Positions 1-8,017 of a DNA stretch of 64,000 nucleotides are shown one piece after another. The translations under genes were made by a program, and so were the position numbers. The notes under the pieces are model-generated. The model was not told where the DNA came from and made no database searches. It saw only the letters and a program-made list of their open reading frames with translations. Where the stretch lies: assembly GCA_016719405.1 (NCBI GenBank), contig JADJZE010000018.1, positions 496,001 to 560,000 on the forward strand. The letters are read 5' to 3'. Origin of the DNA: Candidatus Aalborgicola lynettensis. Lineage in GTDB: Bacteria; Pseudomonadota; Gammaproteobacteria; Burkholderiales; Burkholderiaceae_C. The first letter of the stretch is position 1. Each line of letters starts with the position of its first letter.

Positions 1-199
1 TCTTATTCCTTTTCCAAATCATTCGTGTCCAAGCGCGAAGCCGCAGACAGTGCTCGGCAAGGCAGCAACAACGGCGCAGCCAAGCCACCCTCACCCAGAC
101 GATGCAGATGGAGTGCTGTTTGAACTGCAGATCTGACCGATCAGCAAGAGATGCCGCGCACCAGGCGCCGGCCACCATGGACTCGATTTCACACTCGCA

Positions 200-634
200 T
201 TGGGCCGCGTCGCCATTGCCTACTGGGCGGCGCACCAGGCGATGCAGATGCCGCGCTGTTGGGTGGAACTGCCAGGACCTGCCCTGGATCCATGTGGCCG
301 ACGTGCACTGCTGCTGGCCACCACTCTGGATGCGCTCACCGGCGGATCACCCCTGCACCGCGTGCAGCGCATGCTGCGCTTTGCCGACGGTTTTGTGCGT
401 TTGCGTCAGCAAAACGGCCAGTTGTGGCTGACCGATCTGCGCATGGGCCAGGAGGGGGCGTATGTGTTTGACTTTGACTTGGGCCCCCTTGCACCACAGA
501 CGCAGGCGACGCGCGCTGTACAGCACAGCCAGCGCGCGCCGATAGGCAAAAGCCTGCGCTGGCTCTGGGCACGGATGTGGGGGGCGGACCTGCCCGCACT
601 GAGCGCGCAAGACCTGCGCGGCGGCGGCAATTGA
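200..634 (+). pseudogene. C-terminal part of a membrane-bound metal-dependent hydrolase (YdjM/YbcI type)
   Basis: Only the C-terminal end of a protein is visible. The recognisable part is the tail around LTDLRMGQEGAYVFDF (about residues 75-95 of this frame), which resembles the end of bacterial inner-membrane metal-dependent hydrolases. The frame is open only from about position 137 and the first start is a TTG at 200. The membrane-spanning N-terminal domain expected for the family is not encoded in any frame upstream inside the window, so the gene is either broken or its 5' part is frameshifted and lies to the left. The family assignment rests on one short motif and is tentative. Confidence 0.4.
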
Positions 635-641
635 TGCACCG

Positions 642-1406
642 TCAGCGCCGCAGCGCCACCCAGGCACTCAGCGCACCGATCAGCAGCGGCTGGTGCAGCA
701 TGTACCAGCTCAAACTCCAGCGGCCAATCCACGCCAAGCGCGGCAGCACCGCAGCCTGCAACCCTTGCGAGGGCGCACGCCAGCGCAACCAGCCGCGCGC
801 CAGGCCCCACTGCCCCAGCGCCATGCCCCACCACATGACACCCATCCAGGGCAGCAGGGGCACAAAGTCTTCGGTAAACGGCTTGCGGCTCACCAGCCCC
901 AGCCAGCTCAGGGCCTTGGCGTCCATCACCGCCATGGCGGGGAATGTGGCGTGCAAGGTGGGCATGAGCGCGTCCAGCGCAATGGGCAGTGCACCCACCA
1001 GCCACAACCAGCGCCCCCAGTGGGCGGTCAAGCGGCACAGCACCAGCATCACCGCCATGCCGTGCAGCACACCAAAGTAAATCCAGCTATTGGGGAACAT
1101 GGTGGCCGAGCCGGCGCTGACCAGCACGGCACACCCGGCAATCTGCAGCCAGCGCCGCCCAAACTGGCGCCAGCTTTGCCCGGCGTGCACGGCAATGGCC
1201 TGGCCCATGCCGGCGCACAGCAGGAACAGGCTCAGGATGCAGGTGCGCTGCCACAACCACAGCGGGTCACGGTAAAAGTCGGCCTGGATGAAATGGAACT
1301 GGTTGAGGTCAAAGCAGAAATGGAACACCGTCATCCACAGCACGGCAGCGCCACGCAGGGCGTCAAGGTGTGCGAAGCGGCCAGGAACCGAAGGCGGGTG
1401 GTGCAT
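642..1406 (-). CDS. DUF1624 / heparan-alpha-glucosaminide N-acetyltransferase-like membrane protein
   Basis: A 254-residue integral membrane protein. It starts with FAHLDALRGAAVLWMTVFHF, the arginine-glycine opening typical of the DUF1624/HGSNAT catalytic family and other membrane acyltransferases, followed by several hydrophobic helices and a C-terminal SWYMLHQPLLIGAL helix. Family members move acyl groups across the membrane; no substrate can be named here. It lies 9 bp downstream of the DUF3422 gene on the same strand, so the two are probably co-transcribed. Confidence 0.75.
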   Translation of the reverse strand: MHHPPSVPGRFAHLDALRGAAVLWMTVFHFCFDLNQFHFIQADFYRDPLWLWQRTCILSLFLLCAGMGQAIAVHAGQSWRQFGRRWLQIAGCAVLVSAGSATMFPNSWIYFGVLHGMAVMLVLCRLTAHWGRWLWLVGALPIALDALMPTLHATFPAMAVMDAKALSWLGLVSRKPFTEDFVPLLPWMGVMWWGMALGQWGLARGWLRWRAPSQGLQAAVLPRLAWIGRWSLSWYMLHQPLLIGALSAWVALRR

Positions 1407-1415
1407 ACGTGCGGC

Positions 1416-2747
1416 TTAAGGGTGGTGGATCAGTTTTTTGCGGACGCGCCGGGTGGCACTCCACACCCCCCACAACACCACAGGCATCAACGCCCCCGCA
1501 GCCAATTCCGGGTTGAGGGGCAGACCCGCCCCCTTGAGCGCCTTGGCACCGTACAGCAGCAGGCTCACCACGTAGTAAGAAATGGCGGCAATGGACAGGC
1601 CTTCCACGGTGGTTTGCAGATGCAATTGCATATCTTGCCCACGGGTGAGTTTTTCCAGCAACTGGCGGTTTTGCTCCTCGGTGGCAATGTCCACCCGCGT
1701 GCGCAGCAGCGCACTGGTGCGCGACACCCGCTCGGACAAGCTCACCAGGCGCTGCGCCGTGGCCGCCACGGTGGCCATGGCCGGGGACAGGCGGCGCTGC
1801 ATGAATTCGCCCAGAGTCTGAATGCCGACAATGCCCGCCTCGTGCAACTCCGCAATGCGCTGGTTCACCAGATCGTAGTAGGCGCGGGTGGCAGCAAACC
1901 GGTACACATGCGCGGCGGTGGCGCGCTCCACTTGCGCCGCCAGGTGCACCAGGGTATCGAGCAACTCCTGGTCCGACGCCGCCTTGCCTTCCAGCCGCTG
2001 GGTGATGTCGGCCAGCGCGGACTCGGCCTGCGCCAGCACGGGCGCCAACTCCTTGGCCACTGGCAACCCCCGCAAGGCCATCAGGCGGTAGGTTTCCAGC
2101 TCCAGCAGGCGCTGCGACACGCGCCCTGCGCGGGTCTGCGTCATATCGGACGGGGCAACGACCAGCATGCGCTCGAAACCACTGGGGCGCAACACAAAGT
2201 CCGCCACCGCCCAACACTGGCCATTGCTGCCCACCACCGACGTCACCAGGGCGGTATCGCCCAACCACTTGCGCGCCTGCGCCATGGTGGTGTCGCTGTC
2301 CGCGAGATCGCCATGCACCATGGCCAACGCGATGGCTGCAATGGTGCGCCCGGGGATGCCACGCAGCCAGCCGCTGGGCAAAAGCAAGCTGGCCAGAAAC
2401 GCGGGATCGTCGGCACCCAACAGTGCGCCGGGTTCCAGGGGCTGCACCAGGGAGTAGCGCGTGAACTCGGTGTGGCGCTCCCACTTGAGGGTGTAACCGG
2501 GCAGGCGCAGGCGCAAAAAACTGTCCTGCAGATGTTCGGTCGTCAGGTCCTGCTGCAGCGGCAGCTGGCGCAAATGCGCACACTCCTGCTCGCGCGTCAC
2601 GCCGTCATTGCACACCGCCACGTACACCACCAGCGCGGGCAAGCGGATACGGGCCGGTGGGCGGGCATGCACTTCGTTGTGCAACACACCACGCAAGGCA
2701 TCATCGGTCGGCAGGGCGCGATCCGGGGGGTAGGGAATAGGGGACAT
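1416..2747 (-). CDS. DUF3422 family membrane-anchored protein
   Basis: A 443-residue protein starting MSPIPYPPDRALPTDD, with the HNEVHARPP box near residue 25 that marks DUF3422 proteins. The central part is predicted helical, and two hydrophobic segments near the C-terminus (around SIAAISYYVVSLLLYGAKAL and the following AAGALMPVVLWGVW) give a membrane anchor. An in-frame start 63 bp upstream exists, but the chosen ATG matches the usual family N-terminus. The biochemical role of DUF3422 is not known to me. It is divergent from the plus-strand gene starting at 2817. Confidence 0.8.
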   Translation of the reverse strand: MSPIPYPPDRALPTDDALRGVLHNEVHARPPARIRLPALVVYVAVCNDGVTREQECAHLRQLPLQQDLTTEHLQDSFLRLRLPGYTLKWERHTEFTRYSLVQPLEPGALLGADDPAFLASLLLPSGWLRGIPGRTIAAIALAMVHGDLADSDTTMAQARKWLGDTALVTSVVGSNGQCWAVADFVLRPSGFERMLVVAPSDMTQTRAGRVSQRLLELETYRLMALRGLPVAKELAPVLAQAESALADITQRLEGKAASDQELLDTLVHLAAQVERATAAHVYRFAATRAYYDLVNQRIAELHEAGIVGIQTLGEFMQRRLSPAMATVAATAQRLVSLSERVSRTSALLRTRVDIATEEQNRQLLEKLTRGQDMQLHLQTTVEGLSIAAISYYVVSLLLYGAKALKGAGLPLNPELAAGALMPVVLWGVWSATRRVRKKLIHHP

Positions 2748-2816
2748 GGTGGCCGCTGCGAATGGCTTAAGATGAATGCCCCTATTATTCCCGCGTTGCG
2801 CGCAAAACATCCTTCC

Positions 2817-3302
2817 ATGGCCCCCGAGCGTTTGAACAAAGCCAGCACCGACCAGATCAAGACCAGCCGCTTTTCAGCCCATGGTCTGATCGAGATTGTC
2901 ATGGAGGGGGATTTTCTGCACTATTCGGCCACCGGCCCGTTCAACGAAGAGCTGTTTGACCGCTTCGCCATCGCACAGGGCAACTACCTCAAAGCCCTCA
3001 ACCACCCCACGCCATGGGCCAGCATTGCCACCTTTATTGGGTGCGCCATGTTTACGCCAGAGGCCATTCAGCGCTACGCGCGCCTCATGAACGCGCCCAA
3101 ACCACCCGGCCTGACACCCGTCGCCACCGCGTTTGTGATGGGACCCAACATTGAGGGGGCCAAAATCATGGCACCACACTTTCGCAAGATTTACCGCGAC
3201 ATCCAGCGCCCGTTCGAGATTTTTCAAACCGTGGAAGAGGCGCAAAAGTGGGCCCAGTTGATGCTGGATGCCCACCACGCCAAGCCCCCACCGGCACCTT
3301 GA
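2817..3302 (+). CDS. STAS/SpoIIAA-like small protein of unknown function
   Basis: A 161-residue soluble protein. The segment IEIVMEGDFLHYSATGPFNEELFDRF followed by ASIATFIGCAMFTPEAIQRYARLM suggests an alternating strand/helix STAS-like fold. I recognise no catalytic motif. ATG at 2817 is preferred because it lies in the usual position after the divergent DUF3422 start; an in-frame ATG at 2772 would add 15 residues. It ends 2 bp before the end of aroG on the other strand, so the two genes converge. Confidence 0.6.
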   Translation: MAPERLNKASTDQIKTSRFSAHGLIEIVMEGDFLHYSATGPFNEELFDRFAIAQGNYLKALNHPTPWASIATFIGCAMFTPEAIQRYARLMNAPKPPGLTPVATAFVMGPNIEGAKIMAPHFRKIYRDIQRPFEIFQTVEEAQKWAQLMLDAHHAKPPPAP

Positions 3303-3304
3303 CC

Positions 3305-4444
3305 TTACCCTTTACGCTGGCGGCGCGCCTTGACGGCTGCCGACAACAATTCCAGCGACACCAGCGAGTCGTCCCAACCCAGGCAGGCATCGGTGATGCT
3401 CTTGCCATATTCCAGCGCACCCACCTGGTCTTTGCCCGGTGTGAATTTTTGCGCCCCGGCATGCAAATGGCTTTCCACCATGACGCCGAACACACTGTGT
3501 GAACCGGCGGCAATCTGGCTGGCAATGTCACGCGCCACATCCACCTGTTTTTCGTGCTGCTTGCTGCTGTTGGCATGGCTGCAATCGACCATGAGTGTTT
3601 GCGGCAATTTGGATTTGGCCAGGTCGGCACAGGCTGCGGCCACGCTGGCGGCATCGTAATTGGGCGCCTTGCCGCCACGCAAAATAACGTGGCAATCCTT
3701 GTTGCCCTTGGTTTGCACAATCGCCACCTGGCCGTTTTTGTGTACCGACAAAAAGTGGTGCGCACCCGCCGCCGCCTGAATGGCGTCGGTGGCGATCTTG
3801 ATGTTGCCGTCGGTGCCATTCTTGAAACCGATGGGGGCCGACAGGCCCGAGGCCAGTTCCCGGTGCACCTGGCTCTCGGTGGTGCGCGCGCCAATGGCGC
3901 CCCAGGCAATCAGGTCGCCCAGGTACTGGGGAGAAATCACATCCAGGAATTCGCTGCCAGCGGGCAGGCCCAGGCGGTTGATCTCAATGAGCAACTGGCG
4001 TGCAATGCGCAGGCCCTCGTCAATGCGGAAGCTCTCGTCCAGGTAGGGGTCGTTGATCAGGCCTTTCCAGCCCACAGTGGTGCGGGGTTTTTCAAAGTAC
4101 ACCCGCATCACAATTTCCAGCGTGTCCTTGTACGTCTCGCGCTGCTCCTTGAGGCGACGCGCATAGTCCAGCGCAGCTGCCGGATCGTGAATGGAGCACG
4201 GCCCAATCACCACCAGCAGGCGGTCATCCTTGCCCGCCATGATGTGGTGAATGCTGCGCCGGGTCTGCGACACCAGCGTCTCCACTGCGGTGCCCTGAAT
4301 CGGGAAAAAACGGATCAAATGTTCAGGAGGCGGCAACACGGTAATGTCCTTGATGCGTTCGTCATCGGTCTGGCTGGTGCGGTCGGTCTGCAGGGGGGCA
4401 TGGGGGTACCAGGCGTCCGGGGATGAAGAGGCTTTTGCAGTCAT
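3305..4444 (-). CDS. aroG: 3-deoxy-7-phosphoheptulonate (DAHP) synthase, class I
   Basis: A 379-residue enzyme for the first step of the shikimate pathway, condensing phosphoenolpyruvate and erythrose 4-phosphate in the cytoplasm. Class I (AroFGH) signatures are GPCSIHD at residues 81-87, RVYFEKPRTTVGWKG at about 114-128, GFKNGTDG in the middle and MVDCSHANSSKQ near residue 290, which carry substrate and metal ligands. The length is slightly above the E. coli paralogues. TTAGGAG precedes the ATG. The 5' region contains a phenylalanine-rich leader peptide and a terminator, so expression is probably controlled by attenuation in addition to allosteric feedback. Which aromatic amino acid inhibits the enzyme cannot be told from the sequence. 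Confidence 0.96.
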   Translation of the reverse strand: MTAKASSSPDAWYPHAPLQTDRTSQTDDERIKDITVLPPPEHLIRFFPIQGTAVETLVSQTRRSIHHIMAGKDDRLLVVIGPCSIHDPAAALDYARRLKEQRETYKDTLEIVMRVYFEKPRTTVGWKGLINDPYLDESFRIDEGLRIARQLLIEINRLGLPAGSEFLDVISPQYLGDLIAWGAIGARTTESQVHRELASGLSAPIGFKNGTDGNIKIATDAIQAAAGAHHFLSVHKNGQVAIVQTKGNKDCHVILRGGKAPNYDAASVAAACADLAKSKLPQTLMVDCSHANSSKQHEKQVDVARDIASQIAAGSHSVFGVMVESHLHAGAQKFTPGKDQVGALEYGKSITDACLGWDDSLVSLELLSAAVKARRQRKG

Positions 4445-4474
4445 GGTGTGGCTCCTAAGGTCAAAAAATCAGGC

Positions 4475-4512
4475 AAAAAAATAAAAAAAAACCGCCGGTA
4501 GTGCCGGCGGTT
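4475..4512 (-). terminator. Intrinsic terminator (attenuator) ahead of aroG
   Basis: A 9-bp perfect stem (4504-4512 pairs with 4490-4498, loop of 5) is followed on the minus strand by a long T-rich tract interrupted by one A. It lies after the leader peptide stop and about 30 bp before aroG, the position of an attenuator. The 5' arm can alternatively pair with 4561-4566 inside the leader peptide gene. Confidence 0.85.
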
Positions 4513-4548
4513 GAGGGAGGATTTTGGACGTTGACTTGTCAGGTACGT

Positions 4549-4617
4549 TCAGATCTCTCTACCGCCAAAGGCGCTGGAGAACCAAAAGTAGCTAAAGTAA
4601 AAACGGCCAAAATGCAT
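4549..4617 (-). CDS. Aromatic-rich leader peptide of aroG (attenuation control)
   Basis: A 22-codon reading frame between a promoter and the aroG terminator. Nine of 22 residues are aromatic: phenylalanine at 3, 6, 8, 11, 13 and 17, tyrosine at 7 and 10, tryptophan at 12, with the core FGRFYFSYFWF. The stop codon is 36 bp before the terminator hairpin. The codons GGC GGT after Phe17 lie at 4561-4566 and are complementary to 4506-4511 in the 5' arm of the terminator. A ribosome stalled on the Phe/Tyr codons would leave this antiterminator free, while one reaching the stop would mask it. No Shine-Dalgarno sequence precedes the ATG, and the inferred transcription start coincides with it, so the message may be leaderless. 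Confidence 0.8.
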   Translation of the reverse strand: MHFGRFYFSYFWFSSAFGGREI

Positions 4618-4623
4618 GGCGCC

Positions 4624-4652
4624 ACTGTAGCACAAGTGCCCATCCCGCCCAA
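4624..4652 (-). promoter_or_regulatory. Putative sigma-70 promoter of the aroG leader
   Basis: On the minus strand TTGGGC (4647-4652), a 17-bp spacer and TACAGT (4624-4629) preceded by TGC, an extended -10. The start of transcription, 7 bases downstream of the -10, would fall on the A of the leader ATG. The same TGCTACAGT -10 occurs at the mraZ promoter in this window. Confidence 0.6.
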
Positions 4653-4658
4653 TTTTTG

Positions 4659-5288
4659 CTAGTCGGATGCCCGCCGCCCCCGGCGCCCGGATTTGCGCTT
4701 TTCGTGTTGTGGCACCGGTGGGCGACGCCACCAGACGCGTATCCGTTGCCACCACGTCAGCGCCACCGGCGGCTTGGGCTCCGGTACGGCAGTTCGCGTG
4801 GCCGCCACCCTGGACTGCTCGTACACATCCAGCAACATGGCCCCGGCACCCAGAACGCGCCACGCGGCCAGATCAAACTCCGCCGCAGGCGGCACGGTCT
4901 GATCGGGCAGAGCGGCCTGCATGGCCCAGCGGGTCAAGGCAATACGAAACTGGTTGACCACGGAGAAATGCGCATCAAATTCATAAAAATGGTGCCAATC
5001 GCCCCCCAGGGACAGCAGCAGCGTGCGGTGCCCCCGCAATCCCTCCACCAGGTTCAGCAGCCGCTGCGCCACGGCCGCCGCGTCTGCACGGGGCTGCTGC
5101 AGCAACACCATTGTGGCCTCCACCTGCACCGCCAGCTGCTGCAGGTTGTCGCCCATTTGCAGCGATTCTTCATCGGCCATGGCGGAGCGCAAAAATTCGC
5201 TGTACTGGCCCAGGGTCTGGAAGTTGCTCGACCGCGATCCAGCACGCGACGGATCGAAAAACGCGGATGAATCGGTTGCACTGGGCAT
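4659..5288 (-). CDS. Hypothetical protein with basic C-terminus
   Basis: A 209-residue protein that I do not recognise. It is mostly helical and soluble. A run of tryptophans and arginines (WWQRIRVWWRRPPVP) near residue 185 is followed by a strongly basic tail (EKRKSGRRGRRASD), which could bind nucleic acid or anionic membrane. It follows tldD by 44 bp on the same strand and probably shares its transcript. It ends just upstream of the -35 of the aroG leader promoter. Confidence 0.65.
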   Translation of the reverse strand: MPSATDSSAFFDPSRAGSRSSNFQTLGQYSEFLRSAMADEESLQMGDNLQQLAVQVEATMVLLQQPRADAAAVAQRLLNLVEGLRGHRTLLLSLGGDWHHFYEFDAHFSVVNQFRIALTRWAMQAALPDQTVPPAAEFDLAAWRVLGAGAMLLDVYEQSRVAATRTAVPEPKPPVALTWWQRIRVWWRRPPVPQHEKRKSGRRGRRASD

Positions 5289-5332
5289 GGTGTGTTCCAG
5301 TGGAGTGCCGGATTCACCCTGCCACGCGGCTC

Positions 5333-6793
5333 TCAGGCGGTGCCGCCCACCGTCAAGCCGTCAATGCGCAAGGTGGGCTGGCCCACGCCGACCGGCACGC
5401 TCTGCCCCTCTTTGCCGCAGGTGCCCACGCCGCTGTCCAGGCGCATGTCGTTGCCAATCATGCTCACCTTTTTCAGGCACTCGGGGCCGCTGCCCACAAT
5501 GGTGGCGCCCTTGACCGGGTACAGCACCTTGCCGTTTTCCACCCAATAGGCTTCGCTGGCGGAGAACACGAACTTGCCCGAAGTGATATCTACCTGCCCG
5601 CCACCGAAGTTGGTGGCGTACAGGCCTTTTTTGATGCTTTTGACAATTTCTTGCGGGTCTTTGTCGCCACCGAGCATGTAGGTGTTGGTCATGCGCGGCA
5701 TGGGAATGTGCGCGTAGCTTTCGCGCCGGCCATTGCCGGTGGGGGATACGCCCATCAAACGCGCGTTCATGGCGTCTTGAATGTAGCCCTTCAAAATGCC
5801 GTCTTCAATCAGCACATTGCGCTGGCTGGCGTTGCCTTCGTCGTCCACATTGAGCGAGCCCCGGCGGTCGGCAATGGTGCCGTCATCAAGCACGGTCACA
5901 CCCTTGGCCGCCACGCGCTGACCGATGCGCCCGCTGAAGGCGCTGGAGCCTTTGCGATTGAAATCGCCCTCCAGGCCATGGCCAATGGCTTCGTGCAACA
6001 AAATGCCAGGCCAACCCGGCCCCAGTACCACCGTCATTTCACCGGCCGGTGCGGGGCGCGCATCCAGATTGGTGAGCGCGGCGTGCACCGCCTCGTCGAC
6101 ATACTTTTCAATCTGATCGTCGCTGAAATAGGCCAAGCCAAAGCGCCCGCCACCGCCGGAGGAGCCCATCTCGCGCCGGCCATTCTGCTCAGCCAGCACC
6201 GTAACCGACAGGCGCACCAGCGGGCGCACATCGGCGGCCAGGGTGCCGTCGGCGCGGGCCACCAGCACCACGTCGTATTCGCTGGCCAGACCGGCCATGA
6301 CCTGGGCCACGCGGGGGTCTTTGGCGCGGGCCAGCCGCTCCACCTTGCCCAGCAACTCCACCTTGGAGGCACTGTCCAGGGTGGCGATGGGGTCCATTCC
6401 CGGGTACAGGGAGCGTGATTTTGCTATCTTTTTAGCAGCTACCCGCGCACGCCCCGCCTTGCCCGCGACCGCAATCGACCGCACCGTGCGGGCAGCATCG
6501 AGCAGACTGGCTTCGGAAATATCGTCGGAATAGGCAAAAGCCGTTTTCTCGCCGCTGACGGCGCGCACGCCCACGCCCTGGTCAATGCTGAACGAGCCGG
6601 TTTTGACGATGCCCTCCTCCAGGCTCCAGCCTTCGGAGCGGGTGTACTGGAAGTACAGGTCCGCCTCATCGACCTGGTGGGCCTTGATTTCCGCCAGCGC
6701 GCGGGTCAGGTGGGATTCGTCCAGACCAAAGGGGGTTAACAACAGGCCTTGGGCAATGCCCAGGCGTTCAAGGGTGGGTTCGCGTGTAATCAT
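5333..6793 (-). CDS. tldD: Metalloprotease TldD
   Basis: A 486-residue TldD/PmbA family zinc protease. The HEAIGHGLEGD motif at about residues 267-277 gives the zinc-binding HExxxH and the downstream acidic residue. With PmbA (TldE, not in this window), TldD forms a heterodimer that degrades unfolded peptides and matures microcin/CcdA-type substrates. Length and C-terminus (GTCGKEGQSVPVGVGQP) are typical. A 31-bp micro-repeat at 6420-6451 is read in frame as part of a variable loop around residues 110-128. It starts 15 bp after rodA ends, so rodA-tldD form an operon. Confidence 0.95.
   Translation of the reverse strand: MITREPTLERLGIAQGLLLTPFGLDESHLTRALAEIKAHQVDEADLYFQYTRSEGWSLEEGIVKTGSFSIDQGVGVRAVSGEKTAFAYSDDISEASLLDAARTVRSIAVAGKAGRARVAAKKIAKSRSLYPGMDPIATLDSASKVELLGKVERLARAKDPRVAQVMAGLASEYDVVLVARADGTLAADVRPLVRLSVTVLAEQNGRREMGSSGGGGRFGLAYFSDDQIEKYVDEAVHAALTNLDARPAPAGEMTVVLGPGWPGILLHEAIGHGLEGDFNRKGSSAFSGRIGQRVAAKGVTVLDDGTIADRRGSLNVDDEGNASQRNVLIEDGILKGYIQDAMNARLMGVSPTGNGRRESYAHIPMPRMTNTYMLGGDKDPQEIVKSIKKGLYATNFGGGQVDITSGKFVFSASEAYWVENGKVLYPVKGATIVGSGPECLKKVSMIGNDMRLDSGVGTCGKEGQSVPVGVGQPTLRIDGLTVGGTA
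6420..6451 (-). repeat. Micro-repeat (type A) inside tldD
   Basis: On the minus strand GTGCGC, then GTAGCTGC, an A-rich centre and ATAGCAAA, one of several related 31-bp units in the window (compare 10099, 11851, 17853, 44434, 59946). Confidence 0.55.
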
Positions 6794-6808
6794 TTGCGGA
6801 TTCTAGGT

Positions 6809-7963
6809 CTAAGACTGCACCAGCCGCTTGGAGCCTGCAATCGACATCAAAATGCCCAGCGCCAACCCCAGGGTCACCATGGCGGTGCCACCGTAGCTGA
6901 TAAACGGCAAGGGCACACCCACCACCGGCAAGATGCCGCTGACCATGCCCATGTTGACAAAGGCGTAGGTAAAGAAAATCATGGTCACGCTGCCCGCCAG
7001 CAGGCGGGAAAACAGCGTGGGTGCGTCCATGGCGATCATCAGGCCGCGCGCAATCAGGAAGATGAAGGCGGCAATCAGGCACAGGGTGCCGAGCAGGCCG
7101 AACTCTTCGGAAAAGGCGGCAAAAATAAAATCGGTGGTGCGCTCGGGTATGAACTCCAGATGGGTTTGTGTGCCCTTCATAAACCCGACACCCGTCACCC
7201 CCCCTGAACCGATGGCAATCATGCCCTGAATGATGTGAAAACCTTTGCCCAGCGGGTCACGCGTGGGGTCCAGCAGGGTGCAAATGCGCTGCTGCTGGTA
7301 GTCGTGCAACACCGGCCAGCGCACACCTTCGGCACACAGTGCGGGCTCGTACATCACAATCAAAACCACCCCGATCACGCCCAGCACCACCGGGGGAATG
7401 ACCAACTTCCAGCTCATGCCAGCGAAGAAAATGACCGACAGACCCGCCGCCAGCACCAGCAAGGAGGTACCCAGATCGGGCTGCTTCATGATCAGCGCCA
7501 CCGGCACCAGCAACAACCCCGCAGCGACCATGAAGTCCAGCGGACGCAACTGGCCCTCGCGCTTCTGAAACCACCAGGACAACATCAGCGGCATGGCGAT
7601 TTTGAGAATTTCGCTGGGCTGGATGACGACCCCCAGATTGACCCAGCGTTTGGCGCCTTTTTTGGTAATGCCAAACACCGCCACTGCCACCAGCAAACCC
7701 ACTCCGACCAGGTACATCGGCACGGCAAAGGCCATCAGCCGCTGCGGCGGAACCTGGGCCACCACAAACATGATGGTGGCCGCAATCAGCATATTGCGCC
7801 CATGGTCCTCAAAGCGGGTGCCGTGGTCAAAGCCGACCGAATACATGGTCAACAACCCACCGCACGCCAGAATAAAAACGGCAAAAGCCAGCGGACCATC
7901 AAAGCCGTGCAGCCAGGGCACCATACGGCGCCAGAACGAAGGGGTGTCAAATACAGATGCCAT
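6809..7963 (-). CDS. rodA: Rod shape-determining peptidoglycan polymerase RodA
   Basis: A 384-residue SEDS-family glycosyltransferase with about ten membrane helices that polymerises lipid II for cylindrical growth together with PBP2. Family signatures are KKGAKRWVNLGVVIQPSEILK, the conserved TDFIFAAFSEEFG region and the C-terminal VGVPLPFISYGGTAM. It differs from the division paralogue FtsW, encoded at 41.8-43.1 kb. Start MASVFDTP at 7963 is preferred to the upstream in-frame GTG at 8008. Its usual partner mrdA (PBP2) is not adjacent in this window. Confidence 0.95.
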   Translation of the reverse strand: MASVFDTPSFWRRMVPWLHGFDGPLAFAVFILACGGLLTMYSVGFDHGTRFEDHGRNMLIAATIMFVVAQVPPQRLMAFAVPMYLVGVGLLVAVAVFGITKKGAKRWVNLGVVIQPSEILKIAMPLMLSWWFQKREGQLRPLDFMVAAGLLLVPVALIMKQPDLGTSLLVLAAGLSVIFFAGMSWKLVIPPVVLGVIGVVLIVMYEPALCAEGVRWPVLHDYQQQRICTLLDPTRDPLGKGFHIIQGMIAIGSGGVTGVGFMKGTQTHLEFIPERTTDFIFAAFSEEFGLLGTLCLIAAFIFLIARGLMIAMDAPTLFSRLLAGSVTMIFFTYAFVNMGMVSGILPVVGVPLPFISYGGTAMVTLGLALGILMSIAGSKRLVQS

Positions 7964-8017
7964 AGGTGCGCGGATTATCCGCGCACCAGGTCCCCGCCGC
8001 TGCACCACCCGCCGGAC

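Noticed and set aside
693..3302. An 869-codon plus-strand open frame across the DUF1624 and DUF3422 genes
   Set aside because: It is His/Gln/Gly-rich antisense of real minus-strand genes; only the last 161 codons (from 2817) look like a protein.
4549..4863. A 104-codon minus-strand frame ending with the leader peptide
   Set aside because: Its upstream part overlaps the preceding gene and promoter; only the last 22 codons after the promoter are meaningful.
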